DNA from: Xanthomonas arboricola pv. juglandis
GTDB taxonomy: Bacteria; Pseudomonadota; Gammaproteobacteria; Xanthomonadales; Xanthomonadaceae
Reading direction: 5' to 3'
Assembly: GCF_001013475.1 (NCBI RefSeq)
Contig: NZ_JZEF01000003.1
Span: 836,956-900,955 of the forward strand
Length of the DNA stretch: 64,000 bases
A model generated the notes under the pieces. That model did not search any database. It was not told where the DNA came from and worked only from the letters and a program-made list of their open reading frames with translations. Below, one piece after another: positions 24,511 through 33,044 of this stretch. The first letter of the stretch is position 1. Every line of letters begins with the position of its first letter. The position numbers and the translations under genes are program-made.

Positions 24511-25683
24511 ATGCTGAAACTGCTCTGCCTGTCCCTTTCATGCGTGCTGGCGCTGGCGGCCTGCGACCGCACCAGTACCTCGGCCGATGCCGCCGCGACG
24601 CAGCAGAGCGGCGCGGGCCAGGGCGATGGCGACCATATGGTGTCGGTGGATACGCCCGAGCCGGTGGCGCCGCCGCCGCGGCCGCGTGCACAGGCCGGCG
24701 AAGCCGGCTGGCCGCAGGCGGAGCTGGACGCGGGCAAGGCCTGGATCAGTTGCGCCACCGATTACAGCAGCGAAGCCGGCGATGGCACGCTGCTGCCGGC
24801 GCTGGACCGCGCCAGCGTGGAGGCGGCGCTGGCGCCGTGTCGCGACACCGGCCTATTGCGGGTGCGCTACGCCGGCAAGATCAACGCCGGCTTCGCTGCG
24901 TTGGTGTGGCGGCTGGCCGCGGTGGCCGAGCAACTGCGGCTGCCGCATCGCATCCTGGACCTGGATTCCAGCGGCGGGCAGGTGGAAGCGGCGATTCGCG
25001 CCGGCGATGTCATCGGCGAATCCAACTGGACCATCTGGGTGCGCGAAGGCTCGATCTGCCACAGCGCCTGTGTGTTCGTGCTGGCGGCGGGCGACAACCG
25101 GCTGGTGGCTGGCAAGGTCGGCATCCACCGCATGATGCGGATCAGTTCCAAGGCCACCTCGCGCGCGGAACTCAATCGCGAATTGCGCGAGGTCTACGGC
25201 AACGTCAAGGATTATCTGGAGCGCAACGGCGTGGCGGTGGCAGTGGCCGACCTGATGATGACCGTGCCCAACCGCAGCCTGCGCCTGCTGACGATGGACG
25301 AGCTGCGCGAGTACGGGCTGGATGGCACCAACGCGGTGCAGGACGACCTGGAGCGCATCCGTCAGATGCGCAAGTGCGGCGATGCCTTCGTGCGCCGCAA
25401 GGACGCGTTTCTGGTTGCCTTCGACCAGAAGTGCAAGGGCGAGGGCGCCGATCTGGAGGCGGTCAACGCCTGCGGCCTGGCCTTGAAGCAGCGCTTCGGC
25501 TTCCCGGATGCGGCCTGCCCGGAAGAAAGCCCGCTGGCCGAAACCGATGCCGCCGCGCTGCCGGCCACCGCCGCAGCGCAGGCCGCGCCGGCGGCCGACG
25601 CGGAGGCAGGAGCGCCAACCGCGACACCGGCCGCAGGGTCGGCTGCCGATCCCGCGCCGGACCCCGTCAAGGGCGAGGGCTGA
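24511..25683 (+). CDS. periplasmic lipoprotein with ClpP/crotonase-like fold (COG3904-type)
   Basis: A 390-residue protein beginning MLKLLCLSLSCVLALAACDR with a lipobox. After a Pro-rich linker, a ClpP-like core is seen: RVRYAGKINAGFAALVWR, LDLDSSGGQVEAAIRAGDVI and SICHSACVFVLAAGDNRLVA-x-KVGIHR. The SGG, SACVF and GIHR blocks match predicted periplasmic proteins of the COG3904 group, in which the Ser of HSAC would be the nucleophile. The C-terminal 60 residues are Ala/Pro/Glu-rich and look disordered. The ATG at 24511 is preferred over the TTG at 24499 because the signal sequence starts there. Proteolytic activity is inferred only. Confidence 0.7.
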   Translation: MLKLLCLSLSCVLALAACDRTSTSADAAATQQSGAGQGDGDHMVSVDTPEPVAPPPRPRAQAGEAGWPQAELDAGKAWISCATDYSSEAGDGTLLPALDRASVEAALAPCRDTGLLRVRYAGKINAGFAALVWRLAAVAEQLRLPHRILDLDSSGGQVEAAIRAGDVIGESNWTIWVREGSICHSACVFVLAAGDNRLVAGKVGIHRMMRISSKATSRAELNRELREVYGNVKDYLERNGVAVAVADLMMTVPNRSLRLLTMDELREYGLDGTNAVQDDLERIRQMRKCGDAFVRRKDAFLVAFDQKCKGEGADLEAVNACGLALKQRFGFPDAACPEESPLAETDAAALPATAAAQAAPAADAEAGAPTATPAAGSAADPAPDPVKGEG

Positions 25684-25747
25684 GCTTCACACCCACCGCA
25701 CTGCCGGCTGCCTATGGTCGCGGCATACCACGGAGCCGGGGGGCGAC

Positions 25748-25996
25748 ATGCTTGGAAAGACGAAAGGCGTTGCGCTGGCATATCTGCCATCGGCGCTGCT
25801 GGTGCTGGCCGGATTTGGCGTGGCCGAACTGCTGCAGGTGATCGCTGCGGCCAGCCAGGCGCAGTGGCCGGCGACGCTGGCGGTGTGGCTGAGCCTGGCG
25901 GCCCTGATCGCGGCCATCGCGCGCGCGCTGTGGGTCAGCTGGCGACTGTGGCGGCCGCGTGGTGTCGCGGCGGTTCCGCCCGGCGGCGACATCTGA
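25748..25996 (+). CDS. small membrane protein, two helices
   Basis: An 82-residue protein with two hydrophobic segments (YLPSALLVLAGFGVAELLQV and TLAVWLSLAALIAAIARALW) and a basic end. It starts 64 bp after the preceding gene, behind a G-rich ribosome-binding region (GGAGCCGGGGGGCGAC). I do not recognise the family. It may be co-transcribed with its upstream neighbour. Confidence 0.55.
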   Translation: MLGKTKGVALAYLPSALLVLAGFGVAELLQVIAAASQAQWPATLAVWLSLAALIAAIARALWVSWRLWRPRGVAAVPPGGDI

Positions 25997-26146
25997 TTTT
26001 TGAGTCAAGGCGTGCGTTCCCGGCACCCGGCTCGCGCGTCGCTTGCACACTCACCTCACCATGCAGCGCAGGTCTTAAACTGTCGCACCCGCCGCAAACC
26101 CTGCGGTGGTTCCCATCCGTTTGCTACGCACAAGGTCATCTGCCCC

Positions 26147-26656
26147 ATGTTCCGTCCTCGTCTGCTTGCCGCACTGCTGTTGGCTCCATCGCTGGTCCTG
26201 GCACAACAGCCGCAGACCGCTGCACGTCCGGCCGCCGCTCCCCAGGCGGCGCCCGCGGCCGGCCCGGCGCAGCAGGCGCAGCTGACCAAACAGAACACCG
26301 AGATGACCCAGGCGGCATTGCGGGTGGCGCAGATGGTCGACGCCAACCAGGTGGCCTCGCTGTGGGATGGCGCCTCCAGCGTCGCCAAGACCGCGGTCAA
26401 GCGCGATGTCTTCGTGAGCCAGATCGGCGCCGAACGTGCGCGCCTGGGGGCGGTGGTCGGACGCGGGCAGGGCTCGGTGACACGGGTCAAATACGCTGCC
26501 GGCGCGCAGGTGCCCGAAGGCCTGTACGTCAACGTCAGCTTCCCGACCCGGTTTGCCAAGGCGCAGCAGCCGGTGCGCGAGCTGGTGTCGTTCCGCCTGG
26601 ACGAGGACAAGACCTGGCGTCTCGCCGGTTACAGCCTGCGCGCGTCGATCAAGTGA
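26147..26656 (+). CDS. DUF4019 secreted protein
   Basis: A 169-residue exported protein with signal peptide MFRPRLLAALLLAPSLVLAQ, a Gln/Ala/Pro-rich linker and a DUF4019-like domain. Visible marks are VDANQVASLWDGASSVAKTA, VFVSQIGAERARLGAVVGRG and a C-terminal strand pattern ending TWRLAGYSLRASIK. The function is unknown in the family. The ATG at 26147 is chosen for the signal peptide; the frame is open upstream but unlike coding sequence. The MAPEG gene follows after 25 bp, probably in one transcript. Confidence 0.75.
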   Translation: MFRPRLLAALLLAPSLVLAQQPQTAARPAAAPQAAPAAGPAQQAQLTKQNTEMTQAALRVAQMVDANQVASLWDGASSVAKTAVKRDVFVSQIGAERARLGAVVGRGQGSVTRVKYAAGAQVPEGLYVNVSFPTRFAKAQQPVRELVSFRLDEDKTWRLAGYSLRASIK

Positions 26657-26681
26657 TCTTGCAGCTCATCGGGAGACCCGC

Positions 26682-27083
26682 GTGGAACTGACCATCGAAC
26701 TGCAGATGCTGGGCTGGGCCATGGTGCTCGGTCTGGTGCAACTGCTGGCCGCTTCGGCCAGCATGACCGCCCAGCGCGGGACCAAGTGGAATGCCAGCGC
26801 CCGCGATGGCGACCCCAAGCCCTTGACCGGCGTCGCGTCGCGGCTGGATCGCGCCTTCCGCAATTATCAGGAGACCTTCCCGATCTTCGCTGCTGCGGTA
26901 CTGGCGGTGAGCGTTGCCGGCCGTACCAACGCGGACACTGCACTGGGTGTGCAGCTGTACTTGTGGGCGCGCGTGGCTTACGTGCCGGCGTATGCGGCAG
27001 GCATTCCCTATCTGCGCAGCGCAATCTGGGTGGTGTCGTTCTGGGGCATCGTCAAGCTGGTGCGGGCGTTGCTGGGCTGGTGA
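26682..27083 (+). CDS. MAPEG-family membrane protein
   Basis: A 133-residue protein with four predicted membrane helices. Its sequence (NASARDGDPKPLTGVASRLD, RAFRNYQETFPIFAAAVLA, YLWARVAYVPAYAAGIPYLR) is typical of the bacterial MAPEG/DUF-type group. MAPEG members in eukaryotes act on glutathione and eicosanoids; the bacterial substrate is unknown. The start is GTG, with GGGAGA 6 bp before it. It lies 25 bp after the DUF4019 gene. Confidence 0.85.
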   Translation: MELTIELQMLGWAMVLGLVQLLAASASMTAQRGTKWNASARDGDPKPLTGVASRLDRAFRNYQETFPIFAAAVLAVSVAGRTNADTALGVQLYLWARVAYVPAYAAGIPYLRSAIWVVSFWGIVKLVRALLGW

Positions 27084-27091
27084 CGCAGGCC

Positions 27092-27111
27092 GGGCTGCGT
27101 GCGCGCAGCCC
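27092..27111. terminator. stem-loop between convergent genes
   Basis: GGGCTGCG (27092-27099) and CGCAGCCC (27104-27111) form a perfect 8-bp stem after the MAPEG stop. It would serve both strands if the small minus-strand frame at 27116-27265 is real. Confidence 0.5.
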
Positions 27112-27115
27112 GTGG

Positions 27116-27265
27116 TCAGTGGCCCAGAAAACGCAGCGATAAATCGTGCGCCTGCGACTGTGGTGGGCTGCCCGGTTCGGTTCCTGCTTGATCCTGATCA
27201 AGGCCGGCCAGCACCACTGCCGTTAAACTGAGAGCCGCTACCAAGACGGCTGCGCTTACCGCCAT
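27116..27265 (-). CDS. candidate small exported protein, 49 residues
   Basis: A short frame beginning MAVSAAVLVAALSLTAVVLA, which looks like a signal or anchor helix. It is followed by a Gln/Pro-rich tail ending LSLRFLGH. It fills part of the 309-bp space between the MAPEG and UbiH-family genes, and a stem-loop lies directly after its stop. There is no strong ribosome-binding site. It is reported as possible only. Confidence 0.3.
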   Translation of the reverse strand: MAVSAAVLVAALSLTAVVLAGLDQDQAGTEPGSPPQSQAHDLSLRFLGH

Positions 27266-27392
27266 GCGTGCGTGCTCGATGCGGCAGGTGTCACGCGGAC
27301 ATGCCGGTTGCTTCGCGCCGACCGCATCCAGCTGACCATTGCATGCGAGGTCTTGTTAGCTCCTCTGGGGCTTGGTGGTGAAGGAGCGCGGC

Positions 27393-28571
27393 ATGCAATC
27401 GGTGGATATCGCAGTCATTGGTGCCGGGCCGGTCGGCCTGAGTTTTGCGCGGTCGTTGGCCGGTAGTGGCCTGTCGGTGCTGGTGGTCGACCAGCAGCCA
27501 CGCGCGCAGCTGGCCGAGCCGGCCTTCGATGGACGCGAAATCGCGCTGACCCATGCCTCGCGTGCACTGCTGGAGCAACTGGGCATCTGGCAGCAATTTC
27601 CTGCCGATGCGATCTCGCCGCTGCGCGATGCACGCGTCATGGACGGACATTCGCACTTCGCACTGACCTTCGCCGCCTCCGCGCATGGTGCCGGCGATCT
27701 GGGCTGGCTGGTGCCCAATCATCTGATCCGTCGCGCGGCCTGGCAGACGGTGCAGGCACAAGCTGCGTTGGAGATCCGCTGTGCCTGCACGCTGCAGGCC
27801 GTGCAGCAGCAGCGCGACCGCGTGGTGCTGCAGTTATCCGATGGGGAAACGGTGGCGGCGCGCCTGCTGGTGGCGGCCGACAGTCGCTTTTCGAGTACCC
27901 GGCGCCTGCTCGGCATCGGCGCGCACTTGCGTGATTTCGGCAAGACCATGCTGGTGTGCCGGATGCGGCATGCGCTGCCGCACCGGCATGCCGCGTGGGA
28001 GTGGTTTGGCTACGGCAAGACGCTGGCGTTGTTGCCGCTGCAGGGCAACCGCGCCGGCGCGGTGCTGACCCTGCCGCCGCGACAGGTGGAGGCCTTGCTG
28101 GCGATGGAGGCGGCCGAGTTCAGTGCGGCGGTGACCGAGGCGTTCGAGCATCGGCTCGGGCCGATGCAGCAGGACGGCAGCCGGCATGCCTATCCGCTGG
28201 TGGCGGCGTATGCGCAACGCCTGATCGCCGAGCGTGCCGCGCTGATCGGCGATGCGGCGGTGGGCATGCACCCGGTCACCGCGCATGGCTTCAATTTCGG
28301 ATTGCAGAGCCAGGCGCGCCTGGCCGAGCGTGTGTGCGACGCTGCCGCAGCCGGGCGCGACATCGGGGCTGCGGCCTTGCTGCAGGGCTACGAGCGGGCG
28401 CACCGGCTGGCGACGCGGCCGCTGTATGAAGCGACCAATGCATTGGCCGCGTTGTATACCGACGATCGTGCGCCGGCTCGCCTGCTACGACGTGGTGCCT
28501 TGCGTGCGGCGCATGCGGTGGCGCCGTTCAAGCAGGCGATTGCGGCGCATCTGACCCAGCGCAGCGTTTGA
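27393..28571 (+). CDS. UbiH/UbiF/UbiM-type FAD-dependent hydroxylase
   Basis: A 392-residue flavoprotein monooxygenase. The N-terminal Rossmann motif is VIGAGPVGLSFARSLAGSG, and the second FAD motif is ALIGDAAVGMHPVTAHGFNF, which has the GD-x3-HP pattern of the ubiquinone-biosynthesis hydroxylases. The residues between (REIALTHASRALLEQLGIW) also fit this family. Members hydroxylate the aromatic ring of ubiquinone precursors at C1, C5 or C6. UbiM-like relaxed specificity is possible, but the exact position cannot be set. AAGGAG lies 6 bp before the ATG. The gene stands alone. Confidence 0.8.
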   Translation: MQSVDIAVIGAGPVGLSFARSLAGSGLSVLVVDQQPRAQLAEPAFDGREIALTHASRALLEQLGIWQQFPADAISPLRDARVMDGHSHFALTFAASAHGAGDLGWLVPNHLIRRAAWQTVQAQAALEIRCACTLQAVQQQRDRVVLQLSDGETVAARLLVAADSRFSSTRRLLGIGAHLRDFGKTMLVCRMRHALPHRHAAWEWFGYGKTLALLPLQGNRAGAVLTLPPRQVEALLAMEAAEFSAAVTEAFEHRLGPMQQDGSRHAYPLVAAYAQRLIAERAALIGDAAVGMHPVTAHGFNFGLQSQARLAERVCDAAAAGRDIGAAALLQGYERAHRLATRPLYEATNALAALYTDDRAPARLLRRGALRAAHAVAPFKQAIAAHLTQRSV

Positions 28572-28779
28572 CGTATCGAAGTGGAAGCGGGGAGGCGCAG
28601 TGCGTGCAGCGCTGCGTTGTGCTCCTCATGCGCAGCGGCTTGCAACGGTGTTCGACGCGCGGGCGGGCAATGCGGTCATCCGCGCGCGCGCAGGTGCTCG
28701 TGCGGCAATCGGGCGGGCTCGGTCGGCTCGGCTGTCATCAGGGCTGTCATCAGGCGCGCCGCAGTCGGGCACGCAGCCA

Positions 28780-29100
28780 TCAGGCCGGCGTGTTGACCCG
28801 TGCAAGAATCGCATCGATCGCGCTGCGCGCATCGCCGCTGCGCAAGGCCTGTTCCAGCAACGGAATCACCCAGGCGCAGCCGGCCTTGGTCACGTCTGCG
28901 CGCCAGCCGCCGGGCCAGGCTTCCAGCTCGTGCAAGGCCAGCATGCTGCAACCGCCGCGCTCGGCGTGACCGCCACGGATCGACTGCTCGAACCAGAACG
29001 GCGTGGGTGAATCGACGTCGATCGAGAAAATATAGACATCGTGGTCCGGGTCTTCAGCCGAGGGCGCGTTGTTGCGCCAGCTGACCTGCACCACGCTCAT
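28780..29100 (-). CDS. conserved small hypothetical protein
   Basis: A 106-residue soluble protein (MSVVQVSWRNNAPSAEDPDH, then DVYIFSIDVDSPTPFWFEQS). Its ATG overlaps the TGA of the S4-domain gene, so it is translationally coupled to it. I recognise no family. The C-terminal third is a likely amphipathic helix (ALRSGDARSAIDAILARVNT). Confidence 0.65.
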   Translation of the reverse strand: MSVVQVSWRNNAPSAEDPDHDVYIFSIDVDSPTPFWFEQSIRGGHAERGGCSMLALHELEAWPGGWRADVTKAGCAWVIPLLEQALRSGDARSAIDAILARVNTPA

Positions 29101-29339
29101 TCTGCCGGCTCCGCATCGGGGTCCAGCGCCAGCACGCGGATCTCCACATCGTCCAGTTGCACGCACTGGCCGGGGCGGATCTTGGCGGTCTTGCGCAGTT
29201 CCTGCACGCCATCGACGCTGACCGCGCCGCTGGCGATGATCGCCTTGCCCTGCCCACCGCTGTCGGCAATACCCGCCAGCTTGAGCAACTGGTTGAGTTC
29301 GATGTACTCGCCGTCCAGGTCGAATTCCAGAAATTGCAT
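29097..29339 (-). CDS. S4-domain RNA-binding protein, YbcJ-like
   Basis: An 80-residue protein that is almost entirely one S4 RNA-binding fold: YIELNQLLKLAGIADSGGQG, KAIIASGAVSVDGVQELRKT, then AKIRPGQCVQLDD. This matches the YbcJ-type stand-alone S4 proteins, presumed to act on ribosomal RNA. It overlaps the following small gene by 4 bp. Confidence 0.88.
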   Translation of the reverse strand: MQFLEFDLDGEYIELNQLLKLAGIADSGGQGKAIIASGAVSVDGVQELRKTAKIRPGQCVQLDDVEIRVLALDPDAEPAE

Positions 29340-29498
29340 GGTGCGCTCGGTGACAGGAAGACGGCGATTATCCGCCTGTCGCAGCCGGCAACACCACTGT
29401 GCCGAACGCAGCGCCGGCAGGTGGAGTTGGGGCAGCACCGCAACGCAGACGCGCCAGCGGCGGACACGACGCCGGAGGCGCGGTGCGGGGCGGCACGC

Positions 29499-30146
29499 TT
29501 ATTCGCGTCGAAAGCGTGCAATCTCGTCCAGCATGCTTTCGGCGCGCACGACGCCGGGCCCGGCATGCGCGTTGTCGATGCGCTCCAGCCACGGATGACG
29601 TTTGCGCTGCAGCCGTCGATAGCCGAACCAGGTGCCGATGCCGCCGAGCACACCCACCAGCAGATTGAGCAGCAGCCAGTCGTGCGGCAGGGTCAGGCCG
29701 GTCAGCCCGCGCCAGCCGGCGTCCGCCACGGCCACCCACAGCACCCAGAACGCCACGCCCAGCCACGGGGCCACCCGCGTGCGCCAGCGCCGCAGCTGCG
29801 CGAGCGCGCGCTGCGTCGGCAGCAGCGGTCCGGCAAAGTTCAGTTGCGCCAGCAGCTGCAGCTGCCGTAGTGCGGAGATCGCCAGTGCAATGCTCCACAG
29901 CTGCAGCAGCACGCCGCCGATGATGGCTGCAGCCTGATCGGTGTGGGCAAGCCAGCTGCGCGCGATCACGATGTGCAGCGTCACGGCGCACAGCAATTGC
30001 GCGGATTGGCTCAGCCACAGCGGGTGCAGGCTGGTGCGCGCCGCGTGGCCACGCACCTGGCTCACGATGTGGCCGATCTGCGTGCTGTGCTGATCCAGGC
30101 GGTGTTCCATCGCGTGCCAGGCGCGTTGCATGTCGTCGAGTTCCAT
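29499..30146 (-). CDS. membrane protein following the ECF sigma gene
   Basis: A 215-residue protein with an N-terminal soluble helical part (MELDDMQRAWHAMEHRLDQH) and about four membrane segments (SQSAQLLCAVTLHIVIARSW, AAIIGGVLLQLWSIALAISA, ending near LLVGVLGGIGTWFGYRRLQR). It lies 27 bp after the sigma factor stop with AAGGA before its ATG. The position suits an anti-sigma or stress-sensing partner, but no anti-sigma zinc motif is present, so this is only inferred from context. Confidence 0.65.
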   Translation of the reverse strand: MELDDMQRAWHAMEHRLDQHSTQIGHIVSQVRGHAARTSLHPLWLSQSAQLLCAVTLHIVIARSWLAHTDQAAAIIGGVLLQLWSIALAISALRQLQLLAQLNFAGPLLPTQRALAQLRRWRTRVAPWLGVAFWVLWVAVADAGWRGLTGLTLPHDWLLLNLLVGVLGGIGTWFGYRRLQRKRHPWLERIDNAHAGPGVVRAESMLDEIARFRRE

Positions 30147-30173
30147 CGAATGTTCCTTGGGCGAAGTGGGTGG

Positions 30174-30674
30174 TCAGAGTTCGGCGCGGATGCGCGCCTT
30201 GAGGCGGCTGAGTTTCGTGGCGACATTGGTCTCGCTGATGCCGAGCACCTCGCCGATCTCGCGGTAGCTGTGCGCGTCCAGGTACAGCAGCATCAAGGCG
30301 CGTTCCAGCGGCGGCAGCTGGGCGATGAAGCCGTGGAGTGCGGCGACCTGCTGCGCGTGTGCCGGGTCGCGCGCCAGCGGGTCGGCGATGCTGTCGGCCA
30401 CCGCCTCCAGCGGGAGCGGGTCCTGCGGCGCGCGGTTGCGGCCGCGCAGATCGCTGATCGCCACGTTCAAGGCGATGCGGTACATCTAGGTGGAAAAACG
30501 CCGGTCCGTGTCATAGACGGGAAACGCGCGCCATAGCTGCACGGTGATGTCTTGCGCCAGCTCGGCGCGGTCGTCCGGGTTCCAGCGATAGCTGGCCGCG
30601 ACCTTCAGGACGATGCCGCGGTGCTGCTGCAACAAGGCGTTGAAGCGGGTGTGCAGGTCTGTTTCCAGGGACAT
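30174..30674 (-). pseudogene. ECF-type sigma-70 factor interrupted by an in-frame TAG
   Basis: A 166-codon sigma factor. Region 2 (RGIVLKVAASYRWNPDDRAE, LAQDITVQLWRAFPVYDTDR-RFST) is followed by TAG at 30486-30488, then directly by MYRIALNVAISDLRGRNR in the same frame. Region 4 is intact (LPPLERALMLLYLDAHSYRE, IGEVLGISETNVATKLSRLK). In related sigma factors this junction reads RFSTWMYRIALN, so a Trp codon has probably become TAG by one G-to-A change. Without readthrough, regions 2 and 4 would be separate; an ATG directly after the TAG could start a region-4-only peptide. The membrane protein gene downstream may be its partner. Confidence 0.75.
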
Positions 30675-30846
30675 GGCTCCGGCCGGGTGGGTGGATGACA
30701 AGGGTCGAGGAGATGATTCGCCGCAGCGGGCAAATCCTCACAAGCTGAACGGACTGTCACGGAAATTTCGACAGCAGGGGGCCTGAGGGCGCACACTATG
30801 CGGCTTTGCGCCTGCCGGCTCCGTGCGGCGCCTCCGGAGTTACCCA

Positions 30847-32772
30847 ATGACCCAAGAATCTCCCGCGCCGCTGCTGTTTGCAGACCTCGGCCTCTCAGAC
30901 GCTGTGATGAAGGCGGTTGCTGCCGTCGGCTACGAGTCGCCGTCGCCGATCCAGGCCGCCACCATTCCCGCGCTGCTGGCCGGCCGCGACGTGCTCGGCC
31001 AGGCGCAGACCGGCACCGGCAAGACCGCCGCGTTCGCGCTGCCGGTGCTGTCCAATGCCGACCTCAACCAGCTCAAACCGCAGGCGCTGGTGCTGGCCCC
31101 GACCCGCGAGCTGGCCATCCAGGTCGCCGAGGCGTTCCAGAAATATGCCGAAGCCATTCCCGGCTTCCGCGTGCTGCCGGTCTACGGCGGCCAGCCCTAC
31201 GCGCAGCAGCTGAGCGCGCTCAAGCGCGGCGTGCATGTGGTGGTCGGCACCCCCGGCCGCGTGATCGATCACCTGGACCGCGGCACGCTGGACCTGTCCC
31301 AGCTCAAGACGCTGGTGCTGGACGAAGCCGACGAAATGCTGCGCATGGGCTTCATCGACGACGTTGAAGCGGTGCTGAAGAAGTTGCCGGAGAAGCGCCA
31401 GGTGGCGCTGTTCTCGGCGACCATGCCGCCGGCGATCCGACGCATCGCGCAGACCTATCTGAAGGACCCGGCCGAAGTCACCATCGCGGCCAAGACCACC
31501 ACCTCGGCCAATATCCGCCAGCGCTACTGGTGGGTGAGCGGCCTGCACAAGCTGGACGCGCTGACCCGCATCCTGGAGGTCGAGCCGTTCGACGGCATGA
31601 TCATCTTCGCGCGCACCAAGGCCGCCACCGAAGAGCTGGCGCAGAAGCTGCAGGCACGCGGCATGGCCGCGGCGGCCATCAACGGCGACATGCAGCAGGC
31701 CGCCCGCGAGAAGACCATTGCCCAGCTCAAGGACGGCAAGCTCGACATCCTGGTCGCCACCGACGTGGCCGCGCGCGGCCTGGACGTGGAGCGCGTCAGC
31801 CATGTGCTGAACTACGACATCCCGTACGACACCGAAAGCTACGTGCACCGCATCGGCCGTACCGGCCGTGCCGGCCGCAACGGCGACGCGATCCTGTTCG
31901 TCACCCCCCGCGAGAAGGGCATGCTGCGTTCGATCGAGCGCGCCACCCGCCAGCCGATCGAAGAAATGCAGCTGCCGAGCGTGGATGCGGTCAACGACAC
32001 CCGCGTGGCACGTTTCATGACCCGCATCACCGAGACCCTGGCCGGCGGCCAGATCGAGATGTATCGCGATCTGCTGCAGCGCTACGAGAGCGAGAACAAC
32101 GTACCGGCGATCGATATCGCTGCAGCATTGGCCAAGTTGCTGCAGGGCGATGCACCGTTCCTGCTGACCCCGCCGGTGCGCGGTGCACGCGAGGAATTTG
32201 CACCGCGCGATCGCGGCGACCGCAACGATCGCGGCGAGCGTCCGCGCTTCGAGCCGAAGTTCGAGCGTGGCCCGCGTGCCGATGGCGAGCGCGCGGCACG
32301 CCCGCCGCGTGCGGAACGTCCGGCATTCGCCAGTGATGGCGCCGGTGCCGAGCGCCCGCGTCGCGACCCGGTTGCCCCGCGTGGCGAGCCGGAATTCGGC
32401 ATGGAGAGCTACCGCATCGAAGTGGGCCACACCCACGGCGTGAAGCCGGCCAATATCGTCGGCGCGATCGCCAACGAAGCCGGCCTGGAAAGCCGTTACA
32501 TCGGCCGTATCGACATCCAGGACGACTATTCGATCCTGGACCTGCCGGCCGACATGCCGCGCGAGCTGCTGACGCACCTGAAGAAAGTGTGGGTGTCCGG
32601 CCAGCAGCTCAACATGCGCAAGCTGGAAGACGGCGAGGCGGCTGCAGCGCCGTCCAGGCCGCGCTTCCCGCGCGGCGGCAAGCCGTCCGGCCGCCCGAAT
32701 GGCCCGAACCGTCCGATGGACCGTGCCGGCGCGCCGCATCGCAAGGGCCCGCCCAAGCCCCGCGGCGAGTAA
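30847..32772 (+). CDS. deaD: DEAD-box ATP-dependent RNA helicase
   Basis: A 641-residue cytoplasmic helicase. It shows the Q motif (SPIQAATIPALLAG), Walker A AQTGTGKT at 53-60, PTRELAIQ, TPGRVIDH, DEAD at 159-162, SATMP, and the C-terminal helicase motifs VATDVAARGLD and HRIGRTGRAGR. An Arg/Asp/Gly-rich linker (about 450-515) leads to a DbpA-type RNA-binding domain (MESYRIEVGHTHGVKPANIV, GRIDIQDDYSILDLP), then a basic RGE tail. This layout fits DeaD/CsdA, which helps ribosome assembly and RNA decay at low temperature. The gene is divergent from the sigma factor gene. Confidence 0.9.
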   Translation: MTQESPAPLLFADLGLSDAVMKAVAAVGYESPSPIQAATIPALLAGRDVLGQAQTGTGKTAAFALPVLSNADLNQLKPQALVLAPTRELAIQVAEAFQKYAEAIPGFRVLPVYGGQPYAQQLSALKRGVHVVVGTPGRVIDHLDRGTLDLSQLKTLVLDEADEMLRMGFIDDVEAVLKKLPEKRQVALFSATMPPAIRRIAQTYLKDPAEVTIAAKTTTSANIRQRYWWVSGLHKLDALTRILEVEPFDGMIIFARTKAATEELAQKLQARGMAAAAINGDMQQAAREKTIAQLKDGKLDILVATDVAARGLDVERVSHVLNYDIPYDTESYVHRIGRTGRAGRNGDAILFVTPREKGMLRSIERATRQPIEEMQLPSVDAVNDTRVARFMTRITETLAGGQIEMYRDLLQRYESENNVPAIDIAAALAKLLQGDAPFLLTPPVRGAREEFAPRDRGDRNDRGERPRFEPKFERGPRADGERAARPPRAERPAFASDGAGAERPRRDPVAPRGEPEFGMESYRIEVGHTHGVKPANIVGAIANEAGLESRYIGRIDIQDDYSILDLPADMPRELLTHLKKVWVSGQQLNMRKLEDGEAAAAPSRPRFPRGGKPSGRPNGPNRPMDRAGAPHRKGPPKPRGE

Positions 32773-32986
32773 GCGCCGCTGAGGACCCGGCAGCGTTCGG
32801 CGGTCCTGCCGTCGCTGCGGGGCGCCGTGGTCGTTATGTTGGTTGATGCATATCGGACTGCAGGCGTCACGCGCTGACGTCTCGGGGATTGCCGGCAGCG
32901 TCCTGCCGGCCAGGCGAAGTGCCTGCGTCGACCGTGGTCAAGCAGGCGCTGCCATACAGACTGCGCCATTGCGGCCGCTACTGCCT

Positions 32987-33011
32987 TCAGGCGCCCACTG
33001 GGCGCCTGAAT
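32987..33011. promoter_or_regulatory. perfect hairpin upstream of the GGDEF-EAL gene
   Basis: TTCAGGCGCCC (32987-32997) and GGGCGCCTGAA (33001-33011) form an 11-bp stem with a 3-base loop. It lies between deaD and the GGDEF-EAL gene, 33 bp before the chosen start. It could terminate deaD transcription, although no U-tract follows, or affect translation of the next gene. Confidence 0.5.
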
Positions 33012-33044
33012 CGCATGGGGCGGCGGCAGGGTTCGAGGGTGACA

